Source: Gammaproteobacteria bacterium (GTDB taxonomy: Bacteria > Pseudomonadota > Gammaproteobacteria > Pseudomonadales > Azotimanducaceae). Taken from it: a DNA stretch of 46,780 nucleotides. The notes below the pieces were generated by a model. The model had not been told where the DNA came from and made no database searches. It worked only from the letters and a program-made list of their open reading frames with translations. This document shows positions 8,270 to 18,400 of this stretch, piece by piece. Position 1 is the first letter of the stretch. Each line of letters opens with the position of its first letter. The DNA lies in the NCBI GenBank assembly GCA_028824555.1, contig JAPPDJ010000008.1, forward strand, positions 1 to 46,780. Reading direction: 5' to 3'. The translations under genes were made by a program, and so were the position numbers.

Positions 8270-8693
8270 CATTGGGCGCTTGCCCTATGCCTTCGAGCAG
8301 CGCCTTGCGGCGGTCGTTCGCTGTCACCACCGAACTTGCTGCGACATCGATGCCGCAGGCGAGGTCGTAGAGTTCGTCGGTGTTTCGTGCCACGGAGCGG
8401 TCGAGGCTCTCCACGAGATCGACGCAGGCACCGAACTCGGTGCAGCAGCCGGTGTACTCGAGGTCGTAGCCGGCGTCCGACCACAGGGCTGCCCCTGGAA
8501 TCGTGCGCTGGCATTGCCGAAAGCCCTTCAAGCATTCAAGCCGCACGGCAAATGCCGCCTGCCGTGGGGTCAGGTTGCGATTGAGACGGACGCTGCCGGC
8601 GTCGGAGTCGGCAGCCACCTGGCCGTCGGCATTGGCCACCGGCACCCCCGTGGCGATGATGAGAGCGGCTGCGAGAAGCGCGAAGCGATGCAT
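8262..8693 (-). CDS. Secreted six-cysteine protein of unknown function
   Basis: A 143-aa protein that I do not recognise. Residues 1-22 (MHRFALLAAALIIATGVPVANA) form a clear Sec signal peptide with an A-N-A cut site. The mature part holds six cysteines (54, 61, 83, 84, 90, 113), an even number that suggests three disulfide bonds in the periplasm. The TAG stop falls in the CCTACG end of a family-A repeat, so the last residues (about QAPNAP) are encoded at the repeat boundary and may have replaced an older C-terminus. It reads in the same direction as the gene at 8772-10988, 78 bases away. Confidence 0.72.
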   Translation of the reverse strand: MHRFALLAAALIIATGVPVANADGQVAADSDAGSVRLNRNLTPRQAAFAVRLECLKGFRQCQRTIPGAALWSDAGYDLEYTGCCTEFGACVDLVESLDRSVARNTDELYDLACGIDVAASSVVTANDRRKALLEGIGQAPNAP

Positions 8694-8771
8694 GGTGTTC
8701 CCCTTGGTTGCTCGGTGCGGCGCATCCTCGCCGACCTCGTCTGAACCGGGGATGAACGGGAGTCCCTCTGC

Positions 8772-10988
8772 CTAAAGGCGACCCTTAGGGCGGGAGGGCG
8801 TAGGACCCTCCATCGCGCCCGCGAGCAAGTGGCACGTCGGCAAATCCGGTTCGCGCAGGATTGCATCGAAGGCATCGCGTGGACTCGCTTGGTCTCGGCC
8901 TTCCCGCTTGGCCAATGCCAATGCCACTTGCATGATTTCGTTGAAGGCCCGTGTGGGTTGGGTATCGCCCGGTTCGTCCGAGCGGGGCGTGGAGTCGACG
9001 TGATCGGCAACATCCCGAGCGAAGTCGTCAACATCGGCGCCCATTGACCGAACCGCGTCGGCAACATCGCTTTCGCTGAGGAGGGCGGCGGTGAGGTGCT
9101 CGGTGGTCAGGAACTCGTGGTGGCTTGCCTTGGCGCTCGCGAAGGCTCTTTGGACGACCGCTTCCAACTGCGGGTCGAGCACGGAAGCGCCCGGCGCGGC
9201 GGGCCCTGCCAAGCTCGTCGGGATGCCGTGACAGACATAGTTGACCAAATCCTGCTGCCGGATGCCTTGCTTCGCCAATAGCTTCTGGGCGTGGCAATCC
9301 TCGCCCATGAGGCCGGCCAGCAGCGAGCCGGGATTCATGCCCTCGCGGCCGAGCGCTGGGATGAAGTCGGCGCGGTAGGTGGCGCTGCAGAAGGGCTCGG
9401 AGACCTGCGTCTCGCCGTCGAAGGTGGTCGCGGGAAGCGCTTCGAGCAATGCACCCAGTTCCGGGCGAAGTGCGTCGATGTCGCATCCCACCGAGTGCAG
9501 CACATGTTGCGATATGGGATTGTCGATCAGTACTTCGAGCAGATGCTCGGTGGTGAAGTGTTGGTGGCCCCGCTCCTTCGCTTGGGTGAAGGCGGCGCCG
9601 AGCAGGGAGGCAACCGGTTCGGGAAACCCGTCGAAGAGTTCTCCGAGCTGGGCGGCGGAGAACGAGTCCGGGTAGCGGGCCAGTCCGCGCTCGAACGTTA
9701 GCCTTGTGCCGAAGGCCAGCGCCGATGGCAGCGTGTTCGGCAACTCCCAGGCGACGTGCGCGCTCAAGGCTGGCCAGTCGCCAAAGCCGTGTTCGCGGGC
9801 GACGACGTGCCTCATAGGCGCCTGCTCTATCCTCGCCGCCGGTGCATGGCGCCTGATCCGTGCCAAGGCGTCCTCATCGCCATCCCGAGCCGCAAGAAGC
9901 AAGGCATGAGCACGCCAGTTCAATGTCTCGAGGCCGTCGTCTCCGGCGAGCGGCGCTAGGCGAGCGTCTGAACCGGGCGTGTCGTAGCGAACGGTCAGTT
10001 TGGCAGTGCCACCCTTGTCGCGGTCGAAGTTCACGACCTGAAGTTCCCAATAACGGTGCCCCAGCGACTCGATGGCCTGCTGATTAATGTTGGCGGCGAT
10101 GGTCAGGGTCTCGCCAGCTTCAGAATCTACCCTGGTCCAATGCAGCCGACCGGTGCCGCCATCGCCGCTGAACAGGAGCATCATGGCGTCGGAGTCCGTG
10201 TGTTCCAACGTTGCCGTGAGCACAGTGGGCTGCTCGAAGCGAAAGTGGAAGGTCCGCATGTTGTCGTCGTTGCTTCCCTCCCACCGAGACAGCTCGAAGC
10301 GGACTGTTCCGGGCGGGTGCATTTGTCGGTTTACGACGATGGGAGCAAGGGGTTCGACTGGACGAGTTGCCAGCGCTAAGGCCACGCGCCGGATCAGCTG
10401 CCGATACTCGGCCGAGAACTCGTCCGGATGGGCATGAACGCCGGCATAAACCACGCTGGCTTGACGCATCACGACGGCGCATTCCGCGGGTTCGGCGAGG
10501 GTGACGATGTATTCGATGTCAGGTCGAAACTCGGTGAGTCTCGTCGGGCCGAAATGAAGCATTGGCGTTAGGTCGTTGAATTCCGCCAGTGGGGTCTCGT
10601 ATCGCTTCTTGAAGGCGTGGAACGGTAGGTTAGAGGCTTGATTGCCAAGTAGCTCACTGTTGGTCGAAATCATGGGGTGGTCTCTGCCGCTGCTCATGCC
10701 AGTGCGGGTCTCCAAGGCACCGACCTGCCGGCGCAGCCAATCGGCGGCCGTTGACATGGCGATGATCCTGCGGTTCCCCAAGCGGGCGATCTGGTGGTCC
10801 GACGGTCGTGCATCGAAGCGGCGACCGAGGGCGAGCACCAGCACGTCTGTTCGCGAGTCGAGTGCGGCCTCTAGGCTGCTGACGACTCCGACGGTGGCTT
10901 GGGACTCCTCACTCAGAAGTCGGGCGAATCCCTCTGCCCATCCCGGAATCACCTCGTCCGAGAAAATGGTGAACGTGGTTGCAGCCAC
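8772..10988 (-). CDS. ThuA-like protein with Clp N-domain repeats, no AAA+ module
   Basis: A 738-aa protein with an unusual domain order. Residues about 1-210 look Rossmann-like and end in VVYAGVHAHPDEFSAEYRQLIRRVALALA, which resembles the end of ThuA/glutamine-amidotransferase-like domains (weak match). Residues about 225-340 are beta-rich. Residues about 355-415 contain an ankyrin-like helix pair closing with EHGFGDWPALSAHV. Then come two Clp_N-like modules: 461-590 (AKERGHQHFTTEHLLEVLI) and 606-725 (AKASHHEFLTTEHLTAALL, then ALAKREGRDQASPRDAFDAI). There is no Walker A or AAA+ domain, so it is not a ClpA/B/C. The start is GTG at 10988, 28 bases after the RND stop, with only a weak ribosome site. 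It could be a substrate or adaptor scaffold; that is inference. Confidence 0.75.
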   Translation of the reverse strand: MAATTFTIFSDEVIPGWAEGFARLLSEESQATVGVVSSLEAALDSRTDVLVLALGRRFDARPSDHQIARLGNRRIIAMSTAADWLRRQVGALETRTGMSSGRDHPMISTNSELLGNQASNLPFHAFKKRYETPLAEFNDLTPMLHFGPTRLTEFRPDIEYIVTLAEPAECAVVMRQASVVYAGVHAHPDEFSAEYRQLIRRVALALATRPVEPLAPIVVNRQMHPPGTVRFELSRWEGSNDDNMRTFHFRFEQPTVLTATLEHTDSDAMMLLFSGDGGTGRLHWTRVDSEAGETLTIAANINQQAIESLGHRYWELQVVNFDRDKGGTAKLTVRYDTPGSDARLAPLAGDDGLETLNWRAHALLLAARDGDEDALARIRRHAPAARIEQAPMRHVVAREHGFGDWPALSAHVAWELPNTLPSALAFGTRLTFERGLARYPDSFSAAQLGELFDGFPEPVASLLGAAFTQAKERGHQHFTTEHLLEVLIDNPISQHVLHSVGCDIDALRPELGALLEALPATTFDGETQVSEPFCSATYRADFIPALGREGMNPGSLLAGLMGEDCHAQKLLAKQGIRQQDLVNYVCHGIPTSLAGPAAPGASVLDPQLEAVVQRAFASAKASHHEFLTTEHLTAALLSESDVADAVRSMGADVDDFARDVADHVDSTPRSDEPGDTQPTRAFNEIMQVALALAKREGRDQASPRDAFDAILREPDLPTCHLLAGAMEGPTPSRPKGRL

Positions 10989-11016
10989 TGGCAGTGATGC
11001 GGTCTTCCGGCCTTGC

Positions 11017-14000
11017 TTACCGCGCCGGTTGACGGGGGGCGGTGGCTTCGCGCCAGAAGGCCACTGCGGCGCGTTTCAGGTTGTCGAAATGGACAAACAG
11101 GAGCGGGGTTAGGAGGAGGGTTATCAAAGTAGCGAAGGTTAGCCCCCCGATGATGGCGCGGGCCATGGGCATGTAGGACTCGCCGGTGCCGCCGATGCGG
11201 ACATCGCCGACGGCGAGGGGGATGAGGCCCGCCACCGTGGTGGCAGCGGTCATCAGGATTGGGCGCAGGCGGTCGCGGCCGGCGCGGACGATGGCTTCTT
11301 CGCGGGGCGTGCCGTCGCGCATGAGCTGGAAGGTTCGGTTCAACAGCACAATGCCGTTGTTCACGACGATGCCGGCGAGAAGCACCATGCCGATCATGGC
11401 CATCATCGTCAGCGGCGTGCCTGTGACCCAGAGAAACAGCATCACGCCGACGGCCGAGTAGGCGATGGAAAAGAGCACCGCCGAGGGGAACAGAACGGAC
11501 TCGAAGAGGGCCGCCATCAACATGTACACCAGCAGAATGGCGGCGCCGATCATGATCAGCATGTCGCGAAACTGTTCGGCCTCGAAGTCGAAGTCGCGCC
11601 CCATCTCCCAGCGGTAGCCAGCGGGCATCTCAAAGCCCTCCAGCAGCGCTTCTACCTCGGCGCGGGCAGCCGCCGGCGTAATGTCCTTGAGCGAGAACTC
11701 GACCGTGACATTGGTTTCTCGGTTCTCCCGGCGGATGCTGCGAAGGGACGGCTGGAACTCGACGTCAGCCAGCGCCTCTAGCGCCACGGTGTCGCCGTCC
11801 GGCAGAAAGATGGGCAGGCGCATCAGGTCCTGGATGCGGATGTCGTCGCGATCCTCGATTTCGAGGTGGATGTCGTCCACCCAACTGCCGTGGTCGAGCC
11901 CGCGCCGCATCTGCACGCCTCCCAAGGCCACTGACACGCTGCGGGCGAGGTTCTGCGCCGTCACGCCAAGCTGGCCAGCCTGTTCCGGCTTGACGCGCAG
12001 GACGAGGTCCTGTCGGCTGGACTCGGATTGGGTGTGTACATTCGTGAAGTTGGGGACGGTTTCGAAAATCTCGATCATTTCTTCCGAGATATCCATCAAT
12101 CGCGCGGTGGAGTCGCCGATCAGGCGCACGCCGATGCCGCCGTCGCCGTCACGGTAGTCGCGACCGCGCCTCTTCGAGCGGAAGTAGAAATTGACGTTGG
12201 GCACATCCGGCATCATCTCCAGGATCCGGTCTTGCACCACCGACGCGGCGTACTTGCCGTCCTCGCGCATGGTCATGAAGATGTTGCCGCGGTCGTAGTC
12301 GAAGGTGGTGGAGACATCGCCGATGCCGAGTTCCTCGCGGGCGCCGAGAATGGATGCCTCCACTTCGTCGACGATGCCCTCCATGCGTTCCAGGGCCATC
12401 GTGCCGCGCACCCAGAAGCGAAGCTCCAGCGAGCCGGAGTCGCTTTGCGGGTTCATGTTCACGTCTAGTTGGCGATAGGCAAACCAGCCAGCACTCGCTA
12501 CCAATGCGGCCACCAGAAGTGCCGAATAGCGATGCTTCAAGGTGAACAGAACCACTTTGCCGTACACGACAGACAAGCGCTCGAAGATGCGGTGCCGAGG
12601 CTCTCGCCTGCCCTCCGGGAGCCGCGCCAGCAGGGCCGGGATCAACGTGGTGGCGATCAAGAGCGATGCGGCGATCGAGGTGCAGAGCGGAATGGCGACA
12701 TTGGCGAGCGCTGTGGTGGATTCGACGGTGTTGAGGAACACCGTGGGAGCGAACACGACGATGGTGGTGAGGGTGCCGGCGGTGATGGCCGTGCCCACTT
12801 CCGTGACGCCTCGGTCGGCGGCCTCGAAAGGGCTGAGCCCGTGTTCGCGTCGCTTGAGGGCTATCGACTCGGACACCACAACGGAGTTGTCCACCAACAG
12901 CCCCACCGCGAGCATCAGCCCCACCAGCGAGAGTACGTTCAGCGTGAGGCCGGCGAAATACATCGCGCCCATGGTGGCGACGAGCGCCAGCGGCACAGTG
13001 GCGGCGATGAGCAGCGAAGGGATGAAGCGCCGGATGAAGGCGAACAGGACAATCGCCGACAGCACGCCGCCGATGATGCCGTTCTGGATCAGGTTGTCGA
13101 GCGCGCGGATGACGGATTCCGCATTGTTGCCGACGGTGAGGAACGTGGCGCTGGCAAGTTCCGCGTGCTCGGCTGCGGCATCCGCTGCCTCCTCCACCGC
13201 CTCGGCCACCGCTACCAGGTTGGCTTCGGGCTTCTTGTACACCGACAGGCCCAACGCGTCCTCCCCGTTCAGCCGGCGTTGGTCGGACTCGTCGAGGGGG
13301 GCGTAGGTGACCTCCGCCACATCGCCGATGGTGAGGTCGGGGCTGAGCGGCAGGTCGCGGATATCCTGGATCTCGGTGAACTTGCCGAGCGGACGAAGCT
13401 GGGTCTCGATGCGCGCCTGATCGATGTGGCCGGCGGAAAGGTGGAAGTTCTCGGCTTCCAGCCGCCGCTCTACATCGAGCACGTCGAGGCCATGCGCCTC
13501 TAGGCGGCCGGGATTCAACGCCACCCGAACATAGCGTTGCTCGCCGCCAAAAATGCGCACGGAGTTGACGCCTGGCACGCGCTCGAGCACTTGGCGAACC
13601 CTAGCGTCGAGCAACCGCCAGGCATCGAGCCAGCCGAGTTCGGCGGCGGAGATGACGAACGACAGGATGGGCTCCGACTCGTCGTCGCGATTGCGGATGT
13701 TGAAGTGGCGAATGTCGTCCGGCAATCGGTGGCGGATGCTCTCGACGAGCTCCTTCGCCTCGATGCCCTTGGTGGCGATGTCCTGATCGTCGTCGAGTGC
13801 GATCGATACCCACACATAGTCCGAACGCGTGTGCGAGAACATCCGATCGATGCCGCCGAGCGTCGAGAGGATTTCCTCCACGGGCCGGGTGACGTTGCGC
13901 TCGATCTCCTGCGGCGACGAGGACTGATACGGAACGCCAACCCCCACATAGGGCTTCTCTTCGTCCGGATACTCCTCCACCGACATCCGCGCCCCGGCAA

Positions 14001-14079
14001 AGGCACCGACAATCACCATGGCAACGAAGGCCATCGCCACCGTGACGGGGCGCCGAATGGCCGCGCGAGAGACGATCAT
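11017..14079 (-). CDS. RND-family efflux permease (AcrB-like), orphan
   Basis: A 1020-aa inner-membrane proton-driven exporter, full length for the AcrB/HAE-like superfamily. The N-terminus IRRPVTVAMAFVAMVIVGAF is the first helix, and two large periplasmic loops separate the helix bundles. TM4 reads GLMLAVGLLVDNSVVVSE, with one Asp rather than the AcrB Asp-Asp pair. The second half repeats the fold (GMVLLAGIVVNNGIVLLN). The frame is open to 14241, but that extension is basic and Pro-rich without homology, so the ATG at 14079 is chosen; no strong ribosome site is seen. No adaptor or TolC gene is adjacent. The next gene on the strand is the ThuA/Clp_N protein. The substrate is unknown. Confidence 0.92.
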   Translation of the reverse strand: MIVSRAAIRRPVTVAMAFVAMVIVGAFAGARMSVEEYPDEEKPYVGVGVPYQSSSPQEIERNVTRPVEEILSTLGGIDRMFSHTRSDYVWVSIALDDDQDIATKGIEAKELVESIRHRLPDDIRHFNIRNRDDESEPILSFVISAAELGWLDAWRLLDARVRQVLERVPGVNSVRIFGGEQRYVRVALNPGRLEAHGLDVLDVERRLEAENFHLSAGHIDQARIETQLRPLGKFTEIQDIRDLPLSPDLTIGDVAEVTYAPLDESDQRRLNGEDALGLSVYKKPEANLVAVAEAVEEAADAAAEHAELASATFLTVGNNAESVIRALDNLIQNGIIGGVLSAIVLFAFIRRFIPSLLIAATVPLALVATMGAMYFAGLTLNVLSLVGLMLAVGLLVDNSVVVSESIALKRREHGLSPFEAADRGVTEVGTAITAGTLTTIVVFAPTVFLNTVESTTALANVAIPLCTSIAASLLIATTLIPALLARLPEGRREPRHRIFERLSVVYGKVVLFTLKHRYSALLVAALVASAGWFAYRQLDVNMNPQSDSGSLELRFWVRGTMALERMEGIVDEVEASILGAREELGIGDVSTTFDYDRGNIFMTMREDGKYAASVVQDRILEMMPDVPNVNFYFRSKRRGRDYRDGDGGIGVRLIGDSTARLMDISEEMIEIFETVPNFTNVHTQSESSRQDLVLRVKPEQAGQLGVTAQNLARSVSVALGGVQMRRGLDHGSWVDDIHLEIEDRDDIRIQDLMRLPIFLPDGDTVALEALADVEFQPSLRSIRRENRETNVTVEFSLKDITPAAARAEVEALLEGFEMPAGYRWEMGRDFDFEAEQFRDMLIMIGAAILLVYMLMAALFESVLFPSAVLFSIAYSAVGVMLFLWVTGTPLTMMAMIGMVLLAGIVVNNGIVLLNRTFQLMRDGTPREEAIVRAGRDRLRPILMTAATTVAGLIPLAVGDVRIGGTGESYMPMARAIIGGLTFATLITLLLTPLLFVHFDNLKRAAVAFWREATAPRQPAR

Positions 14080-14330
14080 GGGCGGAGAGCATACCTGTTT
14101 GGGCCGCGGTCCTTTTCGCGGCGACCGGCTTTTGCCGTCGGGGTAGCGTTTCCTGCGATCGGGGGAGCGGGGGCCGCCGCCCGCATGTGGGACAATCCCC
14201 GCGGGCTTAAGGAGCGAACAGTGACGCCACCCCACATCCACCCAAGCGCGGCACTTGATGGCGTGGGATTCGCGGCGACTCGCATTCGGCGCCGGCGGGC
14301 AACCATGGGCAAGTCCAAGGAAGGTGGCCG
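14080..14330. promoter_or_regulatory. Divergent intergenic region, RND pump / PhyH
   Basis: The gap of about 250 bases separates two divergently transcribed genes and must hold their promoters. I see no clear -35/-10 pair or operator. An AAGGAAGGTGG ribosome binding site lies just before the ATG at 14331. Confidence 0.35.
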
Positions 14331-15245
14331 ATGAAACCGCTTTCTTCCGAGCAGGTTGCCGCCTTCAAGGAGGCGGGGTTTCTCCAACTCAAGAGGATGC
14401 TCGACCCGGGCCTCTGTGAGCAGGCGCTGGACCGGCTTTGGGCTGCGCTTCCGGCCAACAGCCGGATGCGGCGGCACGATGCAAGCACGCACGTCGGGCC
14501 GTTCCCTGCCGATGAGGAGAGTCGCGATCCATTGCACATTCGGGCTGGATATCTGTGGCAGTTGCGGGAATGCGGCACGGAGCCGCTCTTGATCGAGCTT
14601 GCCTACAGTCCCAAGTTGCTGGCCGTTGCGGAGCAGCTTCTAGGCGAGGGAATGCTGGCGAAGCCCACGGTGGGGGGCAGGCCGATGGGGAGCGAGGGGC
14701 CGGCATGGCCGGGTGGGCCGACGGATCCCGCGATCACGGACGGCATTCGCGGCATCTACTGCACCCGACCCTACGCTGACGAGGATCGGAGTGTGGAACG
14801 TGACCGAGGCCACACAGACGGCCACCCATTCCATTTGGGCCTAGTGGGCCTGCTCGCCGACGTGCCGCCGAATGGCGGTGCGTTCAAGGTCTGGCCCGGC
14901 TCGCACCGGCGCCTCTACCCCACGTTCCAGCTGCAATACGACCAGCCGCGGCTTCCCTATTACGACCACCTGCCAAGGCACAAGGGCATCGTCCACACTC
15001 CGGCCTATCTCGCAGAACTCGAACGCGTGATGGAAGACACCGAACCAGTCGATTGCTGGGGGGAACGCGGCGACGTCGTCCTCTGGCACCACCGCCTGGC
15101 GCACATGGCCGGGCACAACACGTCGAGCGTAATGCGGCAGGCTGTACTTTGCGATTTCTCCCGCACCGACCTCAACCATCGCCGCATGGACCCACCACAG
15201 GCGAACATGTGGCGCGACTGGTCCGAGGACTTGCAGGTGTCGTGA
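14331..15245 (+). CDS. Phytanoyl-CoA dioxygenase (PhyH) family protein
   Basis: A 304-aa Fe(II)/2-oxoglutarate oxygenase. The iron ligands are His161 and Asp163 in GHTDGHPFHLG and the distal His258 in RLAHMAGHN. Arg269 (VMRQ) is the likely 2-oxoglutarate ligand. VWPGSHRRLYP (187-197) is the usual loop after the core strand. The N-terminal helix LSSEQVAAFKEAGFLQLKRM and the strong AAGGAAGGTGG site fix the ATG at 14331. Transcription is divergent from the RND gene. It is only distantly similar to the other PhyH proteins here. The substrate is unknown. Confidence 0.9.
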   Translation: MKPLSSEQVAAFKEAGFLQLKRMLDPGLCEQALDRLWAALPANSRMRRHDASTHVGPFPADEESRDPLHIRAGYLWQLRECGTEPLLIELAYSPKLLAVAEQLLGEGMLAKPTVGGRPMGSEGPAWPGGPTDPAITDGIRGIYCTRPYADEDRSVERDRGHTDGHPFHLGLVGLLADVPPNGGAFKVWPGSHRRLYPTFQLQYDQPRLPYYDHLPRHKGIVHTPAYLAELERVMEDTEPVDCWGERGDVVLWHHRLAHMAGHNTSSVMRQAVLCDFSRTDLNHRRMDPPQANMWRDWSEDLQVS

Positions 15246-15263
15246 TCGGTCCGGCTGCAACGG

Positions 15264-15434
15264 GGCCGTAGGGCGGGCTTGTCCCGGCCCTGGCGGGCGC
15301 GTTGGCAGTTCCCTTGCGCGAACTGCTGTGCTTCGACGCATCCATCGGCGCATTCAAGACGGGCGGGGACAAGCCCCGCCCCTACGAGGCCCGTCCCGAA
15401 TCCCTCGGTGGGGACAAGCCCCGCCTATGCGAGG
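15264..15434. repeat. REPIN-like family-A repeat plus an extra half-unit
   Basis: A full composite unit runs from CCGTAGGGCGGG to CCCCGCCCCTACG (about 15267-15387), with the internal GCAGTTC..GCGAACTGC hairpin slightly decayed (TTCCCTTGCGCGAA). It is followed by a truncated half-unit (about 15409-15434). The element fills the gap between the convergent ends of the PhyH and RND genes. Confidence 0.87.
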
Positions 15435-15456
15435 GTCCTCGGGCGCTTCCCGTGGC

Positions 15457-18400
15457 TTAGGTTGGGCTTTCGCCGCCCTCGAAGACGTCGCCGTGGATCT
15501 TCTTGCGGTCCACCAGGTCGTACACGACCGGGATGACCACCAAGGTCAGGAGGGTGGCGACCAGGAGGCCGCCGATTACCGTGATGGCCATGGGGGTGCG
15601 CAGTTCCGCGGCTTCGCCGAGGCCAATGGCCATGGGGAGGAGCCCAAGGACGGTGGTGGTGGTGGTCATGACGATGGGGCGGAAGCGCTGGTGGGCGCCG
15701 GCGATGACGGCGGCGCGGCGTTCCATGCCTTCGAGGCGCAGTCGGTTGACGCGGTCCACCAGCACGATGGCGTTGTTGACGACGATGCCGACGAGGAGGA
15801 TGGCGCCGATGAACACCACCACGGAGACGGATGTGCCGGTGGCCAAGAGGGCGAGAATCGCGCCGATGGCGGCGAGCGGGGCCGTGAACATGATGACGAA
15901 GGGGTGCAGGAGCGACTCGAACAGCGACGCCATCACTAGGTAGACGAGAATCAGCGCCAGCGAGAGGGCGAGCAGCAGCGATTCGAACGACGCCTCCATC
16001 TCCTCTGCCTGACCGCCGACGCGGCTGGTGATCTCCGGCGGATGCGGAATCGCTTCGAGCAACTGCGTCACTTCCGCGCCGCCGAGCGCTAGGTCGCCGT
16101 GCTCGACATGGGCACTGACCACCGCCACGCGCTTCTGGCCGATGCGCTGGATGTCTGCCGGGCCCGTCGCCAAGGTCACGTCGGCCAAGGCGGAAAGGCG
16201 AATCTGGCGGTCGCCGGCGTCCACCAGCAGATTCTCTACGTCCTCTTGCGAATCCCGGTCGCCTTCGTCGAGCCTGAGGCGAATGTCGATGCGCTTGTCT
16301 TCCCAAGTGAACTTGGTGGGCACGTCGCCGCGCACCTTGCGCACCACGCGGGAGGCGACCTCCGGCACGAAGAGCCCCGTGGCGGCCGTGCGTTCCTGAT
16401 CGAAGTCGATCTGCAGTTCCGGGTAGCCGGGGCGGATGCTGGACTCCACGTCGCTGAAAGACTCCGAGGCGGACATGGCGGCAACGAGCTGCCCGGCGAT
16501 GCTCTCGATGTCTTCGAGGTCGTTGCCGGAGATTTCCACCTCAAGCGGCGTTGCGAAGGTGAATAGCTGCGGGCGTTCCACCTTGAACTGCGTGCCCGGC
16601 ATCGCAGCGACTTGAGAGCGCGCGAGGGACATGATGAGCGATTCGTCGCCCGGGGTGATGCCCTCCTGCAGCACCACGCTGAGTTCGCCGATCTGCTCGC
16701 CGCCGCCCACGGAGCTTGCGTCGAGCTTGCCGCCCGTGCCGGCGACGGAGTAGGTGCGTTCGACGATGGGATAGGCCAAGAGGTCCTGCTGCGCTTGCGC
16801 GAGCACTTGGTCGGTGCGTTCGAGGCGCGTGCCCGGCTCGAGTTCCATGTCGATGCGGAACTCTCCCTGCGAAAGTGGCGGGATCAGCTGCACCGGCAGC
16901 GAGGGTGCCATCGCTGCCGTGCCGCCCAGGGCGGCGATGGCGAGGACGAGCGTTAGCGCACGGTGGCGGAGTGCAGCGTTCAGCAATGCCGTGTAGCCGG
17001 CGAGAACTTGGGCGTAGCCGGCGTCGAATGCCCATTGCACGGGTCGGAACGCCAGGCTCGTCGCTCGCATCAGTCCGCGCCACAGGAGGGCGAGGCCCCG
17101 CACCAGCCAGAGTAGCGGTGCGATGGCCTTGTGCATTCGCCCCCCGGCGCCGCCTTCCGCGGTTGCCAAGGTGTCTGGCGGCGTCACCCGAACCGCCGCC
17201 AGCATGGGAATGAGGGTGAAGGCGAGGATCAGCGACGCCACGAGGGCGAACGCCACGGTCAGCGCTTGGTCGCGGAATAGCTGCCCGGCGATGCCTTCGA
17301 CGAAGGCCAGCGGCAGGAACACGGCAATGGTGGTCATGGTGGAAGCGAGCACCGCGCCGCTAACCTCGCTGGTGCCGCGTTCGGCCGCTTCGGCAAGCGA
17401 CAGCGAGGCCGAGTCGGACGTGGCATGGCCTTGAGGCGCGGTGCCGACGTCGCGATGGCGGGCGATGTTCTCGAGCACGACGATCGCGTTGTCCATCAGC
17501 ATCCCCACGGCCAAGGCGATGCCGCCGAGGCTCATGATGTTGAGGGTGATGTCGAAGGCATCCATGAGCACGAACGTCGCCAGCACCGAGGCCGGGATGG
17601 TGGCGGTGACGATGAGGGTGCTGCGGGCGTCCTTGAGGAACAGGAACAGCACCAGCACGGCGAACGCGGCGCCGATGATGGCGGCGGACTGAACCTCGTC
17701 GATGGCGGCGGCGATGAAGTCGGCCTGATCGTAGATCTTCACCAGCTCGTAAGCTGGTGGCAGCTCTGCCCCAATCTCTGCCATGCGTTCGGCGATGTCG
17801 CCCGAGACGGCCACCGTGTTGGCGTCGCCCTCCTTGTACATGGCGATCTCGATGGCCTCGAAGCCGTCCACGCGCATCACGCTGTCGCGTTCCTTGTGGC
17901 TCTCGAACACATCGGCCACGTCTTTGAGCCTGAGGACGCTGCCGTTCTGCTGGAAGACGATGGTGTCCTTGATGTCCTCGACGGTGGCGAACTCGTTCAT
18001 GGTGCGGACGAGGAACTCCTGACCGCGATCTTCCAGTCGGCCGCCGGAGAGATTGACGTTGGCAGCTTGCAGACGCTGGCCGAGCATCTCGACGTTCATG
18101 CCGAGCTGCGAGATGCGCTCCTGATCGACGTTGACGGCAATTTCGTCCTGGTAGCCGCCGCTCACCAGCACGGCGGCGACCCCTAGCACCGGGTCTAGCC
18201 GCTTTTTCACGACGTCTTCGGTGAAACGTCGGAGCTCCTGCAGGCGGGGCTGCAGGTCGGCGGCGCTGCCGCGCTCGCGCAGGACGATGGCGGCGCGGAC
18301 GATTGGGTCGAGGTTGGGATTTAGGCGCAGTATGGAAGGGCGCTCGATGTCGAGGGGAAGCCGGACGAGGTCGAGCTTCTCGCGCACCTCCACCGCGGCG

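Noticed and set aside
7776-8744. Plus-strand open frame of about 320 codons across the repeat cluster
   Set aside because: It is open because of the high GC repeats, overlaps the secreted six-cysteine gene on the other strand and has no protein-like composition.
12469-13503. Plus-strand frame of 344 codons opposite the RND pump
   Set aside because: Composition (His, Gly, Arg, Gln-rich) is typical of antisense reading of a GC-rich membrane-protein gene.
14080-14241. N-terminal extension of the RND permease
   Set aside because: Basic, Pro-rich and unlike RND proteins, which start at the first helix; the ATG at 14079 fits.
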